From assembly GCF_019219095.1 (NCBI RefSeq), contig NZ_JAHUWH010000006.1, forward strand, positions 124,001 through 188,000: a DNA stretch of 64,000 nt. Reading direction: 5' to 3'. This stretch comes from Acidovorax sp. sic0104 (GTDB lineage: Bacteria; Pseudomonadota; Gammaproteobacteria; Burkholderiales; Burkholderiaceae_C). The notes beneath the pieces were generated by a model that saw only the letters and a program-made list of their open reading frames with translations, was not told where the DNA came from and ran no database searches. The position numbers were made by a program, and so were the translations under genes. Of the stretch, positions 16,789 to 27,879 are shown one piece after another. Numbering within the stretch: the stretch's first letter is position 1; each line of letters starts with the position of its first letter.

Positions 16789-19700
16789 ATGCAACTCGCT
16801 GAAATATCGATCCGCCGGCCGGTCTTCGCGACCGTGCTGTCGCTGCTGGTGCTGCTGATTGGCGCGGTGAGCTTCACGCGCCTGTCGGTGCGCGAATACC
16901 CCAAGATCGACGAGCCCGTGGTCACGGTCAGCGTGCGCTATGCGGGCGCCTCGGCCGAGGTGATCGAATCGCAGGTCACCAAGCCGCTGGAAGACTCCAT
17001 CGCGGGCATCGACGCGGTGGACGTGATCACCTCCATCAGCCGGCCCGAGCAAAGCCAGATCAGCGTGCGCTTTCGCCTGGAGAAGGACGCCGACAACGCC
17101 GCCGCCGAGGTGCGCGACCGCACGGCCCGCGTGCGCAACCGCCTGCCCGACGCGGTGGACGAGCCCGTCATCGCCAAGGTCGAGGCCGATGCCTCGCCCG
17201 TGATGTGGCTGGCCTTCAGCAGCGACACGCGCAGCCCGCTGGAGATCAACGACCTGGTCAACCGCATCGTCAAGCCGCGCCTGCAGACCGTGACCGGTGT
17301 GGCCGACGTGCCCATCTACGGCGAGCGCAAGTACGCCATGCGCGTGTGGCTCGACCCCGAGCGCATGGCCGGCTACCGCCTGACCACGCAGGATGTGGAA
17401 GACGCGATCCGCAGGAACAACCTGGAGCTGCCCGCGGGCCGCATCGAGTCGCAGCAGCGCGAGTTCAGCGTCACGTCGCAGACCGATCTGTCATCGCCCG
17501 GGCAGTTTGCCGAGGTGGTGATACGCACGGTCAACGGATTTCCGGTGCGCATCCGCGACGTGGCGCGGGTGGAAGAGGGCGCGGCCAGCGACCGCAGCCG
17601 CGTGCGCCTGAACGGGCGCGAGGCCATTTCGGTCGGCGTGATCCGCCAGGCCACGGCCAACCCGCTGGAGCTGGCCCAGGGTGTGCGCGCCATGATGCCC
17701 GTCCTCAAGACCGACCTGCCGCCAGACATCGTGATCGATGTGGCCAATGACAATTCGCTGTTCATCGACCGGTCCATCAAGAGCGTGTACTCCACCATCA
17801 TCGAGGCCGTGGTGCTGGTGGCGCTGGTGATCTTCGTCTTCTTGCGCACGCTGCGCGCCTCCATCATTCCCATCATCACCATCCCGGTGAGCCTGGTGGG
17901 CAGCTTCGCGCTGATGTCGCTGGCGGGCTTTTCGATCAACACCCTTACCCTGCTGGCGCTGGTGCTGGCCATTGGCCTGGTGGTGGACGACGCCATCGTG
18001 ATGCTGGAGAACATCTACCGGCACATCGAAGAAGGGCTCGACCCGTTCTCCGCAGCCATCAAGGGGGCGCGCGAGATCGGTTTTGCCATTGTGGCGATGA
18101 CGCTCACGCTGGTGGCGGTGTATGCGCCGCTGGCCTTCACGCCGGGCCGCACGGGCCGGCTGTTCGTGGAGTTCGCGCTGGCGCTGGCCGGGGCGGTGGT
18201 GGTATCGGGCTTCGTCGCGCTCACGCTGTCGCCCATGATGTGTTCGCTGCTGCTCAAGCACAACCCCAAGCCCAACTGGTTCGACCGGTCCATGGAGCGC
18301 TGGCTCACCGCGCTGTCGGACGCGTACGGCAGACTGTTGCGCTGGATCGTGACGGCCCGATGGGGAGGCGGCACAGGCAAGGTGGGAGCCGGGCGAGGCA
18401 GTCGTATCCGGGGCGTTGTCTTCCAGGCGCGCTGGATCGTGATCGCGGTCATGGCCGTGAGCGGTGTGGCCCTGGCCCTCGTCTATCCCACCATGCGCCA
18501 GGAGCTGTCGCCGCTGGAAGACCGTGGCACGGTTTTGGTCAACGTCACGGCGCCCGACGGTGCGACACTCGACTACACCAACCGGTATGCGCTGGAGCTG
18601 GAGAAGCTCGGGCAACAGTACCCCGAGTTCGACCGCATCTTCGCCAACATCGGCAACCCCACGGTAGCGCAGGGCAGCGTCATTTACCGCACGGTGGACT
18701 GGGAGAATCGCAAGCGCACCACGCTGGAGCTGGCCCGCGAACTGCAGCCCAAGGTGGGCACGCTGCCGGGGGTGAGCTCCTTCCTGATCACGCCGCCATC
18801 GCTGGGCCAAGGCTTTCGCGCGCGGCCGCTCACCTATGTGATCCAGACCTCCGACAGCTATGAAAACCTCAACGAGGTGACCACGGCCTTCATGGCCGAG
18901 ATCGCGCAGAACCCCGGCATCGTCGGGCCGGACATCGACCTGCGCCTGAACAAGCCCGAGCTGCGCATCGAGGTGAACCGCGAGCGCGCGGCCGACCTGG
19001 GCGTGAGCGTGGACGTGGTGGCCAAGGCCATCGAGACCATGCTGGGCGGTCGCACCGTCACGCGCTACAAGCGCGATGCCGAGCAGTACGACGTGATCGT
19101 GCAGACGTCGGCGCGCGGGCGCACCACGCCTGAGAACATCGACACCATCTACGTGCGTGGCCGCAACGATTCGATGATCCCGCTCTCCAGCCTGGTCAAG
19201 GTGCGAGAGAGCGTGAGCCCGCGCGAGCTCAACCACTTCGGGCAGCGCCGCTCGGCCACCATCACCGCCAACCTGTCGCCCGACTACTCGCTGGGCGAGG
19301 CGCTCAAGTTCATGGACGACACCGCCGCCAAGGTGCTCAAGCCCGGCTACACGACCGACCTGAATGGCACCTCGCGCGAGTTCAAGAGCTCGCAGGGCGC
19401 GCTGGGCATCGTGTTCCTGCTGGCGCTCGTGTTCATCTTCCTGGTTCTGGCCGCGCAATTCGAGAGCTTCATCGACCCGCTGGTGATCATGGTGTCGGTG
19501 CCGTTGTCGATGATCGGCGCGCTGCTGGCGCTCAAGTGGAGCGGCGGCTCGCTCAACGTGTATTCGCAGATCGGGTTGATCACGCTGGTGGGGCTGATCA
19601 CCAAGCACGGGATCCTGATCGTCGAGTTCACGAACCAGCTGCGCGAAGAAGGCATGGAGATGGTCGATGCGCTGGTCAAGGCCTCGGCCCAGCGCCTGCG

Positions 19701-19959
19701 CCCCATCCTGATGACCACCGGCGCCATGGTGCTGGGCGCCATCCCCCTCGCGCTGGCCACCGGCGCGGGCGCCGAGACGCGCATGCAGATCGGCTGGGTG
19801 ATCGTGGGCGGCATGTCGCTGGGCACGCTGCTGACCATCTTCGTCGTGCCCACCATGTACACCCTGTTCGCGCGCAAGGCCGTGCCGGGCGCTAACACGG
19901 CGGTGGCGAGCGATGAGCCTGCGCACGCGCTGCACATGCACGATTACGTGGGCAAGTAG
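16789..19959 (+). CDS. RND multidrug efflux pump permease (HAE1-type)
   Basis: A 1056-residue inner-membrane proton-driven exporter of AcrB/MexB class. Twelve membrane helices are expected; the first is VFATVLSLLVLLIGAVSFTR. The proton-relay Asp-Asp pair is in GLVVDDAIVMLENI, and the relay Lys in LITKHGILIVEF. The internal duplication of the family is evident. An oddity is a glycine-rich insertion (WGGGTGKVGAGRGSRIRG) in the linker before TM7, flanked by two 14-bp direct repeats exactly 90 bp apart (18339-18352 and 18429-18442). It is co-transcribed with the adaptor and ends at a strong terminator. Confidence 0.94.
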   Translation: MQLAEISIRRPVFATVLSLLVLLIGAVSFTRLSVREYPKIDEPVVTVSVRYAGASAEVIESQVTKPLEDSIAGIDAVDVITSISRPEQSQISVRFRLEKDADNAAAEVRDRTARVRNRLPDAVDEPVIAKVEADASPVMWLAFSSDTRSPLEINDLVNRIVKPRLQTVTGVADVPIYGERKYAMRVWLDPERMAGYRLTTQDVEDAIRRNNLELPAGRIESQQREFSVTSQTDLSSPGQFAEVVIRTVNGFPVRIRDVARVEEGAASDRSRVRLNGREAISVGVIRQATANPLELAQGVRAMMPVLKTDLPPDIVIDVANDNSLFIDRSIKSVYSTIIEAVVLVALVIFVFLRTLRASIIPIITIPVSLVGSFALMSLAGFSINTLTLLALVLAIGLVVDDAIVMLENIYRHIEEGLDPFSAAIKGAREIGFAIVAMTLTLVAVYAPLAFTPGRTGRLFVEFALALAGAVVVSGFVALTLSPMMCSLLLKHNPKPNWFDRSMERWLTALSDAYGRLLRWIVTARWGGGTGKVGAGRGSRIRGVVFQARWIVIAVMAVSGVALALVYPTMRQELSPLEDRGTVLVNVTAPDGATLDYTNRYALELEKLGQQYPEFDRIFANIGNPTVAQGSVIYRTVDWENRKRTTLELARELQPKVGTLPGVSSFLITPPSLGQGFRARPLTYVIQTSDSYENLNEVTTAFMAEIAQNPGIVGPDIDLRLNKPELRIEVNRERAADLGVSVDVVAKAIETMLGGRTVTRYKRDAEQYDVIVQTSARGRTTPENIDTIYVRGRNDSMIPLSSLVKVRESVSPRELNHFGQRRSATITANLSPDYSLGEALKFMDDTAAKVLKPGYTTDLNGTSREFKSSQGALGIVFLLALVFIFLVLAAQFESFIDPLVIMVSVPLSMIGALLALKWSGGSLNVYSQIGLITLVGLITKHGILIVEFTNQLREEGMEMVDALVKASAQRLRPILMTTGAMVLGAIPLALATGAGAETRMQIGWVIVGGMSLGTLLTIFVVPTMYTLFARKAVPGANTAVASDEPAHALHMHDYVGK

Positions 19960-19990
19960 CGGCACAAGAGCGGTATGGGCCCATCGGCAC

Positions 19991-20020
19991 AAAAGGTCCC
20001 GTCGGGACCTTTTGTTTTTT
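19991..20020 (+). terminator. Intrinsic terminator after the RND operon
   Basis: A perfect 10-bp stem AAAAGGTCCC / GGGACCTTTT with loop GTC, followed by GTTTTTT. The A-rich 5' side makes it usable from both directions. Confidence 0.93.
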
Positions 20021-20081
20021 GGACCCCACCGGCATGGGAGAGACGGTGCGGCTTCAGGCGTGCAGAAAGCCGTGGGCTTCT

Positions 20082-20100
20082 GGCTGAGCTTGTCGAAGCC
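20082..20100 (+). repeat. Family C repeat
   Basis: GGCTGAGCTTGTCGAAGCC, same motif as at 8323-8349 and 58368-58441, located just after the stop of the thioredoxin gene. Confidence 0.65.
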
Positions 20101-20111
20101 CTGCGGGCGTA

Positions 20112-20447
20112 TCAGCCTGCCGGCGCTGCGACGGCCTGCAGTGCATCGGCGATGTCCTGCTGGCCTTGCGGCCGCACCAGCCGCTCCACTTCCTTGCCGT
20201 CCTTGAGAAAGACCAGCGTGGGCCAGAGCTTGACGCCGAAGCTGCGGCCCAGGCGCTGGCCGGGGCCGTCTTCCACTTTCACGTGCGCGATGTCGGCGCG
20301 GTCCGTCAACGCTGCTTCAATGAGCGGCTGGGCGCGTTGGCAGTGGCCGCACCAGGGTGTGCCGAACTCCAGCACGGTGGCGCCCTTCAGGCTGTCGATG
20401 TCTTCGCGGGCAGGAGGCTGGGCAAGGTGCGTGGCGGTATAGGGCAT
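20112..20447 (-). CDS. Thioredoxin family protein
   Basis: A 111-residue cytoplasmic thioredoxin-fold protein (no signal peptide). The redox motif is WCGHC near residues 33-37, in the context VLEFGTPWCGHCQRAQPLI, and the cis-proline segment is LWPTLVFLKDGKEVER near 75-90. Gly-His rather than Gly-Pro between the cysteines implies a more oxidising potential than classical thioredoxin, closer to the CGHC of protein disulfide isomerases. It lies downstream of moeA on the same strand with an 86-bp gap, so it may be the last gene of the molybdenum-cofactor block or independent. Confidence 0.9.
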   Translation of the reverse strand: MPYTATHLAQPPAREDIDSLKGATVLEFGTPWCGHCQRAQPLIEAALTDRADIAHVKVEDGPGQRLGRSFGVKLWPTLVFLKDGKEVERLVRPQGQQDIADALQAVAAPAG

Positions 20448-20533
20448 GGCGATTCGGCGAATGAAGTGAAAAGTTGGGACTCAGGTTAGGGCGAGGGTGC
20501 GTGCTCTACACCAGCGATGTGCTCACGGCCGTG

Positions 20534-21907
<1,374 letters not shown>

Positions 21908-21952
21908 GGGCAGCAAACAATCAGTCGGGTACGCCGAGCGGCAAACATCACG

Positions 21953-22552
21953 TCACTTGGAGCGGCAGGCGGGAAAGGGGTCGGCCGTGAGCGACAGCAG
22001 CATGTGCAGCTTGTCGTACGCCACGTTGTCGACCACGATGGCGCGCGGCAGCAGGCCCCAGGCACGAAAGCCCGCCTGCTCGTACAGCCGCACTACATGG
22101 GTGTTTGACGCAGTCACCGTGAGCACCAGTTGCAGGAGCCCCGGCACATGCCGCGCGGCCTGCACGCAGGCCGCCACCAGTTGCTGGCCGATGCCCCGGC
22201 GCTGGGCGGCGGGCGCCACCATCATGCCCACCACGCTGGCGCAGTGGCGTTGCTTGACGCGCTGCTCGCGCTCGCAGCCCACGCAGCCCAGCAACTGGCC
22301 TGCGGCATCGAAGGCGCCCAGGAAGAAGGTGCCTGAATCCAGGGGGCCGAAGCGCACTGCGTACTCCTTGGCCGAGCGGCCTGCGGATGACGCGTAGTCC
22401 GACGTGAAGGCGTCGGGCGCGGTGCGCAGCGCCTCGTCGCGCAAGGCCTTGTAGGCCACGGCGTCGGCGGCCACCAGGGGCCGGATCTGGACGGCGGCCT
22501 GTGCTGCGGCGGCTGCGGCAAAGGCGGTTGCAGAAGACATGGAGGTTGTCAT
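21953..22552 (-). CDS. GNAT family N-acetyltransferase
   Basis: A 199-residue acyl-CoA-dependent acetyltransferase. After an Ala-rich N-terminus comes [20 protein letters not shown]. The acetyl-CoA-binding motif A is [20 protein letters not shown] near residues 109-128 (R-R-G-I-G), and motif B is [23 protein letters not shown] near 144-166. The C-terminal [15 protein letters not shown] is typical of the general GNAT fold. It overlaps mobA by 4 bp (TCAT), so it is translated from the mobA transcript and lies 45 bp before moeA. Its placement inside the molybdenum-cofactor block is positional only; the substrate is unknown. Confidence 0.9.
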   Translation of the reverse strand: MTTSMSSATAFAAAAAAQAAVQIRPLVAADAVAYKALRDEALRTAPDAFTSDYASSAGRSAKEYAVRFGPLDSGTFFLGAFDAAGQLLGCVGCEREQRVKQRHCASVVGMMVAPAAQRRGIGQQLVAACVQAARHVPGLLQLVLTVTASNTHVVRLYEQAGFRAWGLLPRAIVVDNVAYDKLHMLLSLTADPFPACRSK

Positions 22553-23187
22553 GGGCGGTGCGAGGTGGCGCTCTCCAGCGCCTGCAGCTCGGCCAGCGTG
22601 TTGGCGTTGAAGAATGCCTGCGGGTCGTCGCCCGGCTGGTCAAAGGGTACGAAGGCGCAGCGGTGCTGGCCCGTCCACGCATCGATCTTGCGGCCGCCCG
22701 CCTGTGTGAAAGCCACCAGGCTCTCGAGCAGCTCCACGCGCAGCAGGCAGAACACGGGCTGGGGGCGGACGGCGATGCCGCCCTGGCCGTTGTCCTCTGG
22801 CGCAGACGCCATGGCGATCTCGGCGTTTTGCTCGCTGGCGGCAGCGGCCAGGCGCGCCGCCAGGTCCAGCGGGAAGAGCGGTGTATCGCACGGCACCGTC
22901 AGCAGCCATGGCGTTTCGCAGCGCTCCAGGCCCGTCAAAAAGCCCGCCAGCGGGCCAGGGTAGTCGGCCAGCACATCGGGCCACACCGGCGCGCCAAACG
23001 CCTCGTAGGCCGCGAGGTTGCGGTTGGCGTTGACCATCACCGCGCCCGTCTGCATCTGCAGCCGCATCAAGGTGTGCAGCGCCAGCGGCAGGCCGCGAAA
23101 GTTCTGCAGGCCCTTGTCGACCCCGCCCATGCGTGAGCCACGGCCGCCGGCGAGGACCAGGCCGGTGATGTCTTGGGTTGGAATCAT
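22549..23187 (-). CDS. mobA: Molybdenum cofactor guanylyltransferase
   Basis: A 212-residue enzyme that attaches GMP to the molybdenum cofactor to form the MGD cofactor of the DMSO-reductase family. The nucleotide-binding opening [19 protein letters not shown] (residues about 10-28) contains the GTP-binding GG-x-SRMGG-x-DK pattern, followed by [11 protein letters not shown] and the metal-site segment [23 protein letters not shown] near the C-terminus is the expected N-x-NT motif. ATG at 23187 is chosen over an upstream TTG. It is followed by the overlapping GNAT gene and preceded by moaA across a family B repeat. Confidence 0.95.
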   Translation of the reverse strand: MIPTQDITGLVLAGGRGSRMGGVDKGLQNFRGLPLALHTLMRLQMQTGAVMVNANRNLAAYEAFGAPVWPDVLADYPGPLAGFLTGLERCETPWLLTVPCDTPLFPLDLAARLAAAASEQNAEIAMASAPEDNGQGGIAVRPQPVFCLLRVELLESLVAFTQAGGRKIDAWTGQHRCAFVPFDQPGDDPQAFFNANTLAELQALESATSHRP

Positions 23188-23298
23188 GGAATTTGGCAAG
23201 CGTTGGTTCAGGCCGTGAAGGGATGGGCGGCAGTACGGAATTTCATGGCAGTGGTGCGCTTAGCCCGTAATCTGCGAATCGGCGCGGCCGAGACGAGT

Positions 23299-23465
23299 GC
23301 ACCCGTGGAACTGGCTTTGCCAGTCCATTGCGTGCGCCCCCCTCCCGCGCAGCGAGAGAGGGGCTGAGGGCAGCGGCTCCAAGCCTGCCCACGCAGGCTT
23401 GGACGGTCCTGAAGAGCAGTCGCCTCTGGCGGATGCCCCGGGGTGCAAGGGCGACTCAGGGGGAG
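23299..23465 (-). repeat. Family B repeat, long form, inverted copy of 7531-7694
   Basis: In reverse orientation it follows 7531-7694 throughout, including the CCAAGCCTGC/GCAGGCTTGG palindrome and the GCACCCG...CTGGC-TTT-GCCAG hairpin (23299-23335). It lies between mobA and moaA, and may weaken read-through between them. Confidence 0.8.
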
Positions 23466-23473
23466 CTTCCATC

Positions 23474-24610
23474 TCATCCGCCGATGTAGCTCATTTCAAC
23501 CCTGCGTGCGCCGCTGCCCGTATCTGCGGGCAGGCTGCTGCGCAGCTCTGAATAACGGTCATTGCGCTGCTGCCAGATGGGGGCGATGGCCGATGCGATG
23601 GCCTCGTCGCTGGCGCCGCCGCGCAGCAGGGTGCGCAGGTCGTAGCCCTGGGTGGCGAAGAGGCACAGGTACAGCTTGCCTTCGGTGGACAGGCGCGCGC
23701 GGTTGCAGTCGTGGCAGAAGGCCTGGGTGACGCTGCTGATCACGCCGATCTCGCCCAGGGCGGGGTCGTGCTCGCCCGCCGCGTTGGCATAGCCCCAGCG
23801 TTCGGCGGTCTCGCCGGTGGTGCTCGGGTCCAGGGCGACCAGGGGCAGTTGGGCGCGCAGGCGTTCGAGCAGTTCGGCCGAGGGCAGCACCTCGTCCATG
23901 CGCCAGCCGTTGGTGGCGCCCACGTCCATGTATTCGATGAAGCGCAGCGTGGTGCCCGTGCCGCGGAAGTGGCGCGCCATGGGCAGCACCTCGTGGTCGT
24001 TGGTGCCGCGCTTGACCACCATGTTCACCTTGATCTGCGACAGGCCCGCCGCATGCGCTGCCTCGATGCCGGCCAGCACGTCCGCCACCGGAAAGTCCAC
24101 ATCGTTCATGCGGCGGAACACCGTGTCGTCCAGGCCGTCCAGGCTCACGGTCACGCGGTTCAGGCCCGCGTCCTTCAAGGCCTTCGCCTTGCGTGCGAGC
24201 AGCGATCCGTTGGTGGTGAGCGTGAGGTCCGGCGGCAGGCCGTCCACAGTGCGCAGCGCGGCCAGCTGGGCCACCAGGGCTTCCAGGTTCTTGCGCAGCA
24301 GGGGCTCGCCGCCCGTGAGGCGGATCTTGCGCACGCCGTGGGCCAGAAAGAGCCGCGCCAGCCGGGTGATTTCCTCGAAGCTGAGAAGCGCGCCGTGCGG
24401 CAGGTAGGGGTAGTCCTTGTCGAAGACTTCCTTGGGCATGCAGTAGTTGCAGCGGAAGTTGCAGCGGTCCGTGACGCTGATGCGCAAGTCGCGCAGCGGC
24501 CGTCCCAGGGTGTCGGTCAGCAGGCCGGTGGGCGCCGTGGCATGCAGAGGCACCCGCGCCGCCAGTGCGGCGATGCGTTGGTCCACCAGGGGAATCACTC
24601 GTTCGGCCAT
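23474..24610 (-). CDS. moaA: GTP 3',8-cyclase
   Basis: A 378-residue radical-SAM enzyme that starts molybdopterin synthesis by converting GTP to 3',8-cyclo-GTP, with MoaC. The SAM cluster motif [13 protein letters not shown] is near residues 51-63, followed by [12 protein letters not shown] and the second-cluster cysteines in [20 protein letters not shown] near 297-316. The C-terminal GG (MSYIGG) is the mobile tail essential in characterised MoaA. ATG at 24610 ([11 protein letters not shown]) is selected; upstream residues are not family-like. It is the first gene of the minus-strand molybdenum-cofactor block. Confidence 0.97.
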   Translation of the reverse strand: MAERVIPLVDQRIAALAARVPLHATAPTGLLTDTLGRPLRDLRISVTDRCNFRCNYCMPKEVFDKDYPYLPHGALLSFEEITRLARLFLAHGVRKIRLTGGEPLLRKNLEALVAQLAALRTVDGLPPDLTLTTNGSLLARKAKALKDAGLNRVTVSLDGLDDTVFRRMNDVDFPVADVLAGIEAAHAAGLSQIKVNMVVKRGTNDHEVLPMARHFRGTGTTLRFIEYMDVGATNGWRMDEVLPSAELLERLRAQLPLVALDPSTTGETAERWGYANAAGEHDPALGEIGVISSVTQAFCHDCNRARLSTEGKLYLCLFATQGYDLRTLLRGGASDEAIASAIAPIWQQRNDRYSELRSSLPADTGSGARRVEMSYIGG

Positions 24611-24723
24611 GGCGTGATTTTGCCGCAAGGGCTCGGTTCGGCGGGCCAAGCCCCTGCGGTCGGAGTTGATCGGGATCAATTCCTGCGGGTCATGGCGCTT
24701 TCATTGCGCGCAGCGCGCGTGGG

Positions 24724-24738
24724 TGTTGCGCCGCAACA
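24724..24738. promoter_or_regulatory. Operator-like dyad TGTTGC-N3-GCAACA
   Basis: TGTTGCGCCGCAACA, a perfect dyad in the 242-bp gap between moaA and the SDR gene. The same half-sites with the same spacing form the centre of the palindrome at 9864-9888. It lies 114 bp upstream of the moaA start codon. Confidence 0.45.
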
Positions 24739-24852
24739 ATGAACGCCTTGGATTTGATCGTGTCTCCGTCAGCGCGAAGGTGTTGTGCCATTGCACAGCA
24801 GATGGTGGCTGGAGGTTTGGGTGGGGGCGGGTGGCACCCTGTCAGCCCCGGC

Positions 24853-25614
24853 TCACACGCAGCGCGCGCCGTCCACCTCGATGCACACGCCGCTGATGAA
24901 CGAGCCCTCGTCGCTGGCCAGGTACAGCGCGGCGTTGGCCACGTCCAGCGCCGTGGAGAAGCGGCCCAGCGGGATGGTGGCCAGGAACTTGGCGCGGCGC
25001 GCCTCGTCCACCGGGCCGCCCGCGAACTCCGCCGCCAGGCCCGTGTCCGGGTTGAACACGGGGTTGATGCAGTTCACGCGGATGTTGTCGGGGCCCAGCT
25101 CGGCCGCCATGGATTTGCTGGTGATGATGACGGCGCCCTTGGAGCCGTTGTACCAGGTCAGGCCCGGGCGGGGGCGCAGCCCGGCGGTGGAGGCGATGTT
25201 GATGATGCTGCCCCCGCCGGCCTTGCGCAGCTCGGGCACCGAGTGGATGGCCGACAGGTAGATGCTCTTCATGTTGATGGCATAGACCTTGTCGAAGTCT
25301 TCTTCGCTCACTTCGAGCATGGGGCGGTTGCGGTGCGTCCAGCCGGCGTTGTTGACCACCACGTCCAGGCGGCCGTACAGGCGCACCGTTTCGTCCACCA
25401 GCGCCTTCACCTCGGCCGAGCTGGTGACGTCGGCCTTCACGAAGGCGGCGGTGCCGCCGGCGGCGGTGATCTCGCTCACCACACGCTGGCCGCCAGCTTC
25501 GTTGATGTCGTTCACCACGACCTTGCCGCCCTCGGCGGCCAGGCGCTTGGCGATGCCTTCGCCAATGCCGTTGCCGGCGCCGGTGACGATGATGGATTTG
25601 TTCAGCACGCGCAT
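24853..25614 (-). CDS. Short-chain dehydrogenase/reductase (classical SDR)
   Basis: A 253-residue NAD(P)-dependent oxidoreductase. The cofactor-binding TGAGNGIGEGIA is at about residues 10-21, and VVNDIN after the second strand, with Asp at the specificity position, suggests NAD preference. The NNAG motif (NNAGW) is near 89, the catalytic Ser in INIASTAGL near 140, and YNGSK (Tyr-x3-Lys) near 156. A GGAGA ribosome-binding site precedes the ATG at 25614. It follows DUF2889 and aldehyde dehydrogenase genes on the same strand, a combination suggesting alcohol-to-aldehyde-to-acid oxidation, but the substrate cannot be read from sequence. Confidence 0.92.
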   Translation of the reverse strand: MRVLNKSIIVTGAGNGIGEGIAKRLAAEGGKVVVNDINEAGGQRVVSEITAAGGTAAFVKADVTSSAEVKALVDETVRLYGRLDVVVNNAGWTHRNRPMLEVSEEDFDKVYAINMKSIYLSAIHSVPELRKAGGGSIINIASTAGLRPRPGLTWYNGSKGAVIITSKSMAAELGPDNIRVNCINPVFNPDTGLAAEFAGGPVDEARRAKFLATIPLGRFSTALDVANAALYLASDEGSFISGVCIEVDGARCV

Positions 25615-25654
25615 TGGGGGTCTCCGATGGGTTGGGGTGATGTTTGTCAAAAAT

Positions 25655-25705
25655 GATAGCTGCTAGCGCTTGCCTATCAAGCGCTGGAGCCCGATGGGGC
25701 TGATT
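25655..25705 (-). repeat. Family A repeat overlapping the 3' end of the DUF2889 gene
   Basis: AATGATAGCTGCTAGCGCTT then GCGCTTG-CCTAT-CAAGCGC hairpin and GGAGCCCGATGGGGCTG. It supplies the stop codon (25677-25679) and roughly the last nine residues of the gene at 25677-26285. Confidence 0.75.
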
Positions 25706-26285
25706 TTTCAGATGCGGTGGCCGGCGGGGGAGCGGGTGCCTTGGGCGCCCGGCCATAAAACTGCGGGAAGTATTCCTTCACGCCGTTGCCGTTGAAGTCC
25801 CAGCCAGTGCACTGGCCCAGGTGGCGCGGCGGCTCATCCGGGTTGGCGGACGAAAACACCGCAGGCACCGACTGGAAGGCCGCCGTCGCCAGGTTGAACA
25901 GCAACTCGCGCAGATGCGTGCAGCTTTCCACCCCGCCCAGGTGCTTCTGGATGGACTGGCGCCAGCCGCGCGCCATGCTGCAGCCCACCATGCGCTGCAG
26001 CGCGGCCTGGGCCGCAGTGCAGTCCTTGAGCGGGTGTGCGTCCATGGCCACGTCGATGGCCTGCACCACCAGCTGGCGGTTCACCGTCACGCGCAGCCAC
26101 ATGTGGTGGATGGGCTCGCCGGCACGGCGCGTGCCGGTGGCATCGCGGAACGAAGGCGCATCGTAGGCCTTGCTGTCGTGCAGCTCGCCCTCGATGTCCC
26201 ACAGTCCGTCTTCGCGCTCGAAGCCCTGGTAGTTCACCCGGCGGACGTGCTTCAAGGTGCGGGGTGCGGAGGGGATCAGGGGCAT
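25677..26285 (-). CDS. DUF2889 domain-containing protein
   Basis: A 202-residue protein matching DUF2889, a family found mostly in catabolic gene neighbourhoods of proteobacteria and of unknown function. Typical features are the opening RRVNYQGFEREDGLWDIEGE near residues 15-34, IHHMWLRVTVNRQLVVQAIDVAMDA near 59-83, and the Cys/His-containing middle part (GCSMARGW, ESCTHLRELL, QCTGW). The last nine residues (SAPSGSSA and neighbours) come from a family A repeat that also provides the stop codon, so the ancestral end was probably different. Its neighbours are SDR and aldehyde dehydrogenase genes on the same strand. Confidence 0.87.
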   Translation of the reverse strand: MPLIPSAPRTLKHVRRVNYQGFEREDGLWDIEGELHDSKAYDAPSFRDATGTRRAGEPIHHMWLRVTVNRQLVVQAIDVAMDAHPLKDCTAAQAALQRMVGCSMARGWRQSIQKHLGGVESCTHLRELLFNLATAAFQSVPAVFSSANPDEPPRHLGQCTGWDFNGNGVKEYFPQFYGRAPKAPAPPPATASEKSAPSGSSA

Positions 26286-26385
26286 GTAGGGTTCAAGCGT
26301 CGAACGGAAGAGGCCAAGGGTAGGGGCCGCCGGCCGCGCCGTCGCGCACCCATGCGACAGGCGAGGAGTGGCAGCCGCGCAGCGA

Positions 26386-27828
26386 TCAGCCGTACTTGAT
26401 GGCGACGGTTTTCAGGGTGGTGAAGCCGTACAGCGCCTCGAAGCCCTTTTCGCGGCCATAGCCGCTCGACTTGACGCCGCCGAAAGGCAGCTCCACACCG
26501 CCTGCCGCGCCGTAGTTGTTGATGAACACCTGGCCGCTGTGCACGCGCTTGGCCATGCGGAACTGGCGGGCGCCGTCGCGCGTCCAGATGCCGGCCACCA
26601 GGCCGAACTGCGTGGCGTTGGCCAGCTCCACCGCGTGGTCCTCGTCCTGGAAGGCCATGGCCGACAGCACGGGGCCGAAGACTTCTTCCTGTGCGAGGCG
26701 GTGGTTCACCGGAACGTCGCGCAGCAGCACGGGCGCCTGGTAGTAGCCGGTGTCGGGGGCATCGGGCACCACGATGCCCTGCGCCACCATGGGGATGCCG
26801 GCCACCTGGGCGTCCGACAGGAAGTCCCACACCCGCTGCTGCTGGGTCTGGCGGATCAGCGGGCCCACATCCAGGTCCATGGCCGCAGGGCCCACACGCA
26901 GCTTCTCGAAGGCCTTGCCCAGGCGCTCGAGCAGGGGTTCATAGATCAGCGAATCGATCAGCACGCGCGAGCCGGCCGAGCAGGTCTGCCCGGCGTTCTG
27001 CACGATGGCGTTGATGACCACGGGGATGGCGGCGTCCAGGTCGGCGTCTGCAAAGATGATCTGCGGGCTCTTGCCACCCAGCTCCAGCGTCACGGGGCAG
27101 TGGCGCTCGGCCGCCACCTGCTGGATCAGCGTGCCGATCTTGGGGCTGCCGGTGAAGCTGATGTGATCGATGCCCGGGTGGCGCGCCAGTGCGTCGCCCA
27201 CCTCGTGGCCGTAGCCGGTGACGATGTTCAGCGCGCCGGACGGAAATCCCACCTCGGCCGCCAGCTGCGCCACGCGGATCAGCGACAGGCAGGCGTCTTC
27301 CGCCGGCTTGACCACGCAGACGTTGCCCGCCGCCAGCGCGCCGCCCACGCTGCGGCCGAAGATCTGCATGGGGTAGTTCCAGGGGATGACGTGGCCCGTG
27401 ACGCCGTGGGGCTCGCGCCAGGTGAGCACGCTGTAGCCGTCGGGGTAGGGGATGGTCTCGCCGTGGAACTTGTCGCAGGCACCGGCATAGAACTCGAAGT
27501 AGCGCGCCAGCGCTATCGCGTCGGCCCGCGCCTGCTTGGTGGGCTTGCCGCAGTCGCGCTGCTCCAGCGCCGTGAGCTCGTCGGCATGCTCGAGGATCTT
27601 GGCCGAGAGCTTTTGAAGCAGCCGGCCGCGCTCCACGGGCGCCACCTTGTGCCACACCGCGTTGTAGCACTGGCGTGCCGCATGCACCGCCGCGTCGATG
27701 TCGTCGGCATTGCTGCGCTGGATCTCGTCGAACGGCTGGCCATCCGACGGGTCGATCACGGGGATGGTGCGGCCTGAGGCGGACGCCACGGAGGCGTTGG
27801 CGATGTAGTTCAGTTGCATGCCCGCCAT
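26386..27828 (-). CDS. NAD(P)-dependent aldehyde dehydrogenase
   Basis: A 480-residue enzyme of the ALDH superfamily oxidising aldehydes to acids. The NAD-binding region has IPWNYPMQIFGRS near residues 148-160 and FTGSPKIGTLIQQ near 221. The general base Glu is in LELGGKSPQIIF near 247, and the catalytic Cys in NAGQTCSAGSRV near 281. The C-terminal EVFGPVLSAMAF and YGREKGFEALYGFT are intact. The closest general type is betaine-aldehyde-like or broad-range ALDH. The start could be 27828 or the ATG at 27819, three codons later. It is upstream of the DUF2889 and SDR genes on the same strand. Confidence 0.93.
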   Translation of the reverse strand: MAGMQLNYIANASVASASGRTIPVIDPSDGQPFDEIQRSNADDIDAAVHAARQCYNAVWHKVAPVERGRLLQKLSAKILEHADELTALEQRDCGKPTKQARADAIALARYFEFYAGACDKFHGETIPYPDGYSVLTWREPHGVTGHVIPWNYPMQIFGRSVGGALAAGNVCVVKPAEDACLSLIRVAQLAAEVGFPSGALNIVTGYGHEVGDALARHPGIDHISFTGSPKIGTLIQQVAAERHCPVTLELGGKSPQIIFADADLDAAIPVVINAIVQNAGQTCSAGSRVLIDSLIYEPLLERLGKAFEKLRVGPAAMDLDVGPLIRQTQQQRVWDFLSDAQVAGIPMVAQGIVVPDAPDTGYYQAPVLLRDVPVNHRLAQEEVFGPVLSAMAFQDEDHAVELANATQFGLVAGIWTRDGARQFRMAKRVHSGQVFINNYGAAGGVELPFGGVKSSGYGREKGFEALYGFTTLKTVAIKYG

Positions 27829-27879
27829 TTTGCCCCGAAATGGAATGTGTGCTTAGTATTTGTGCGAAAACCGCCTCTC

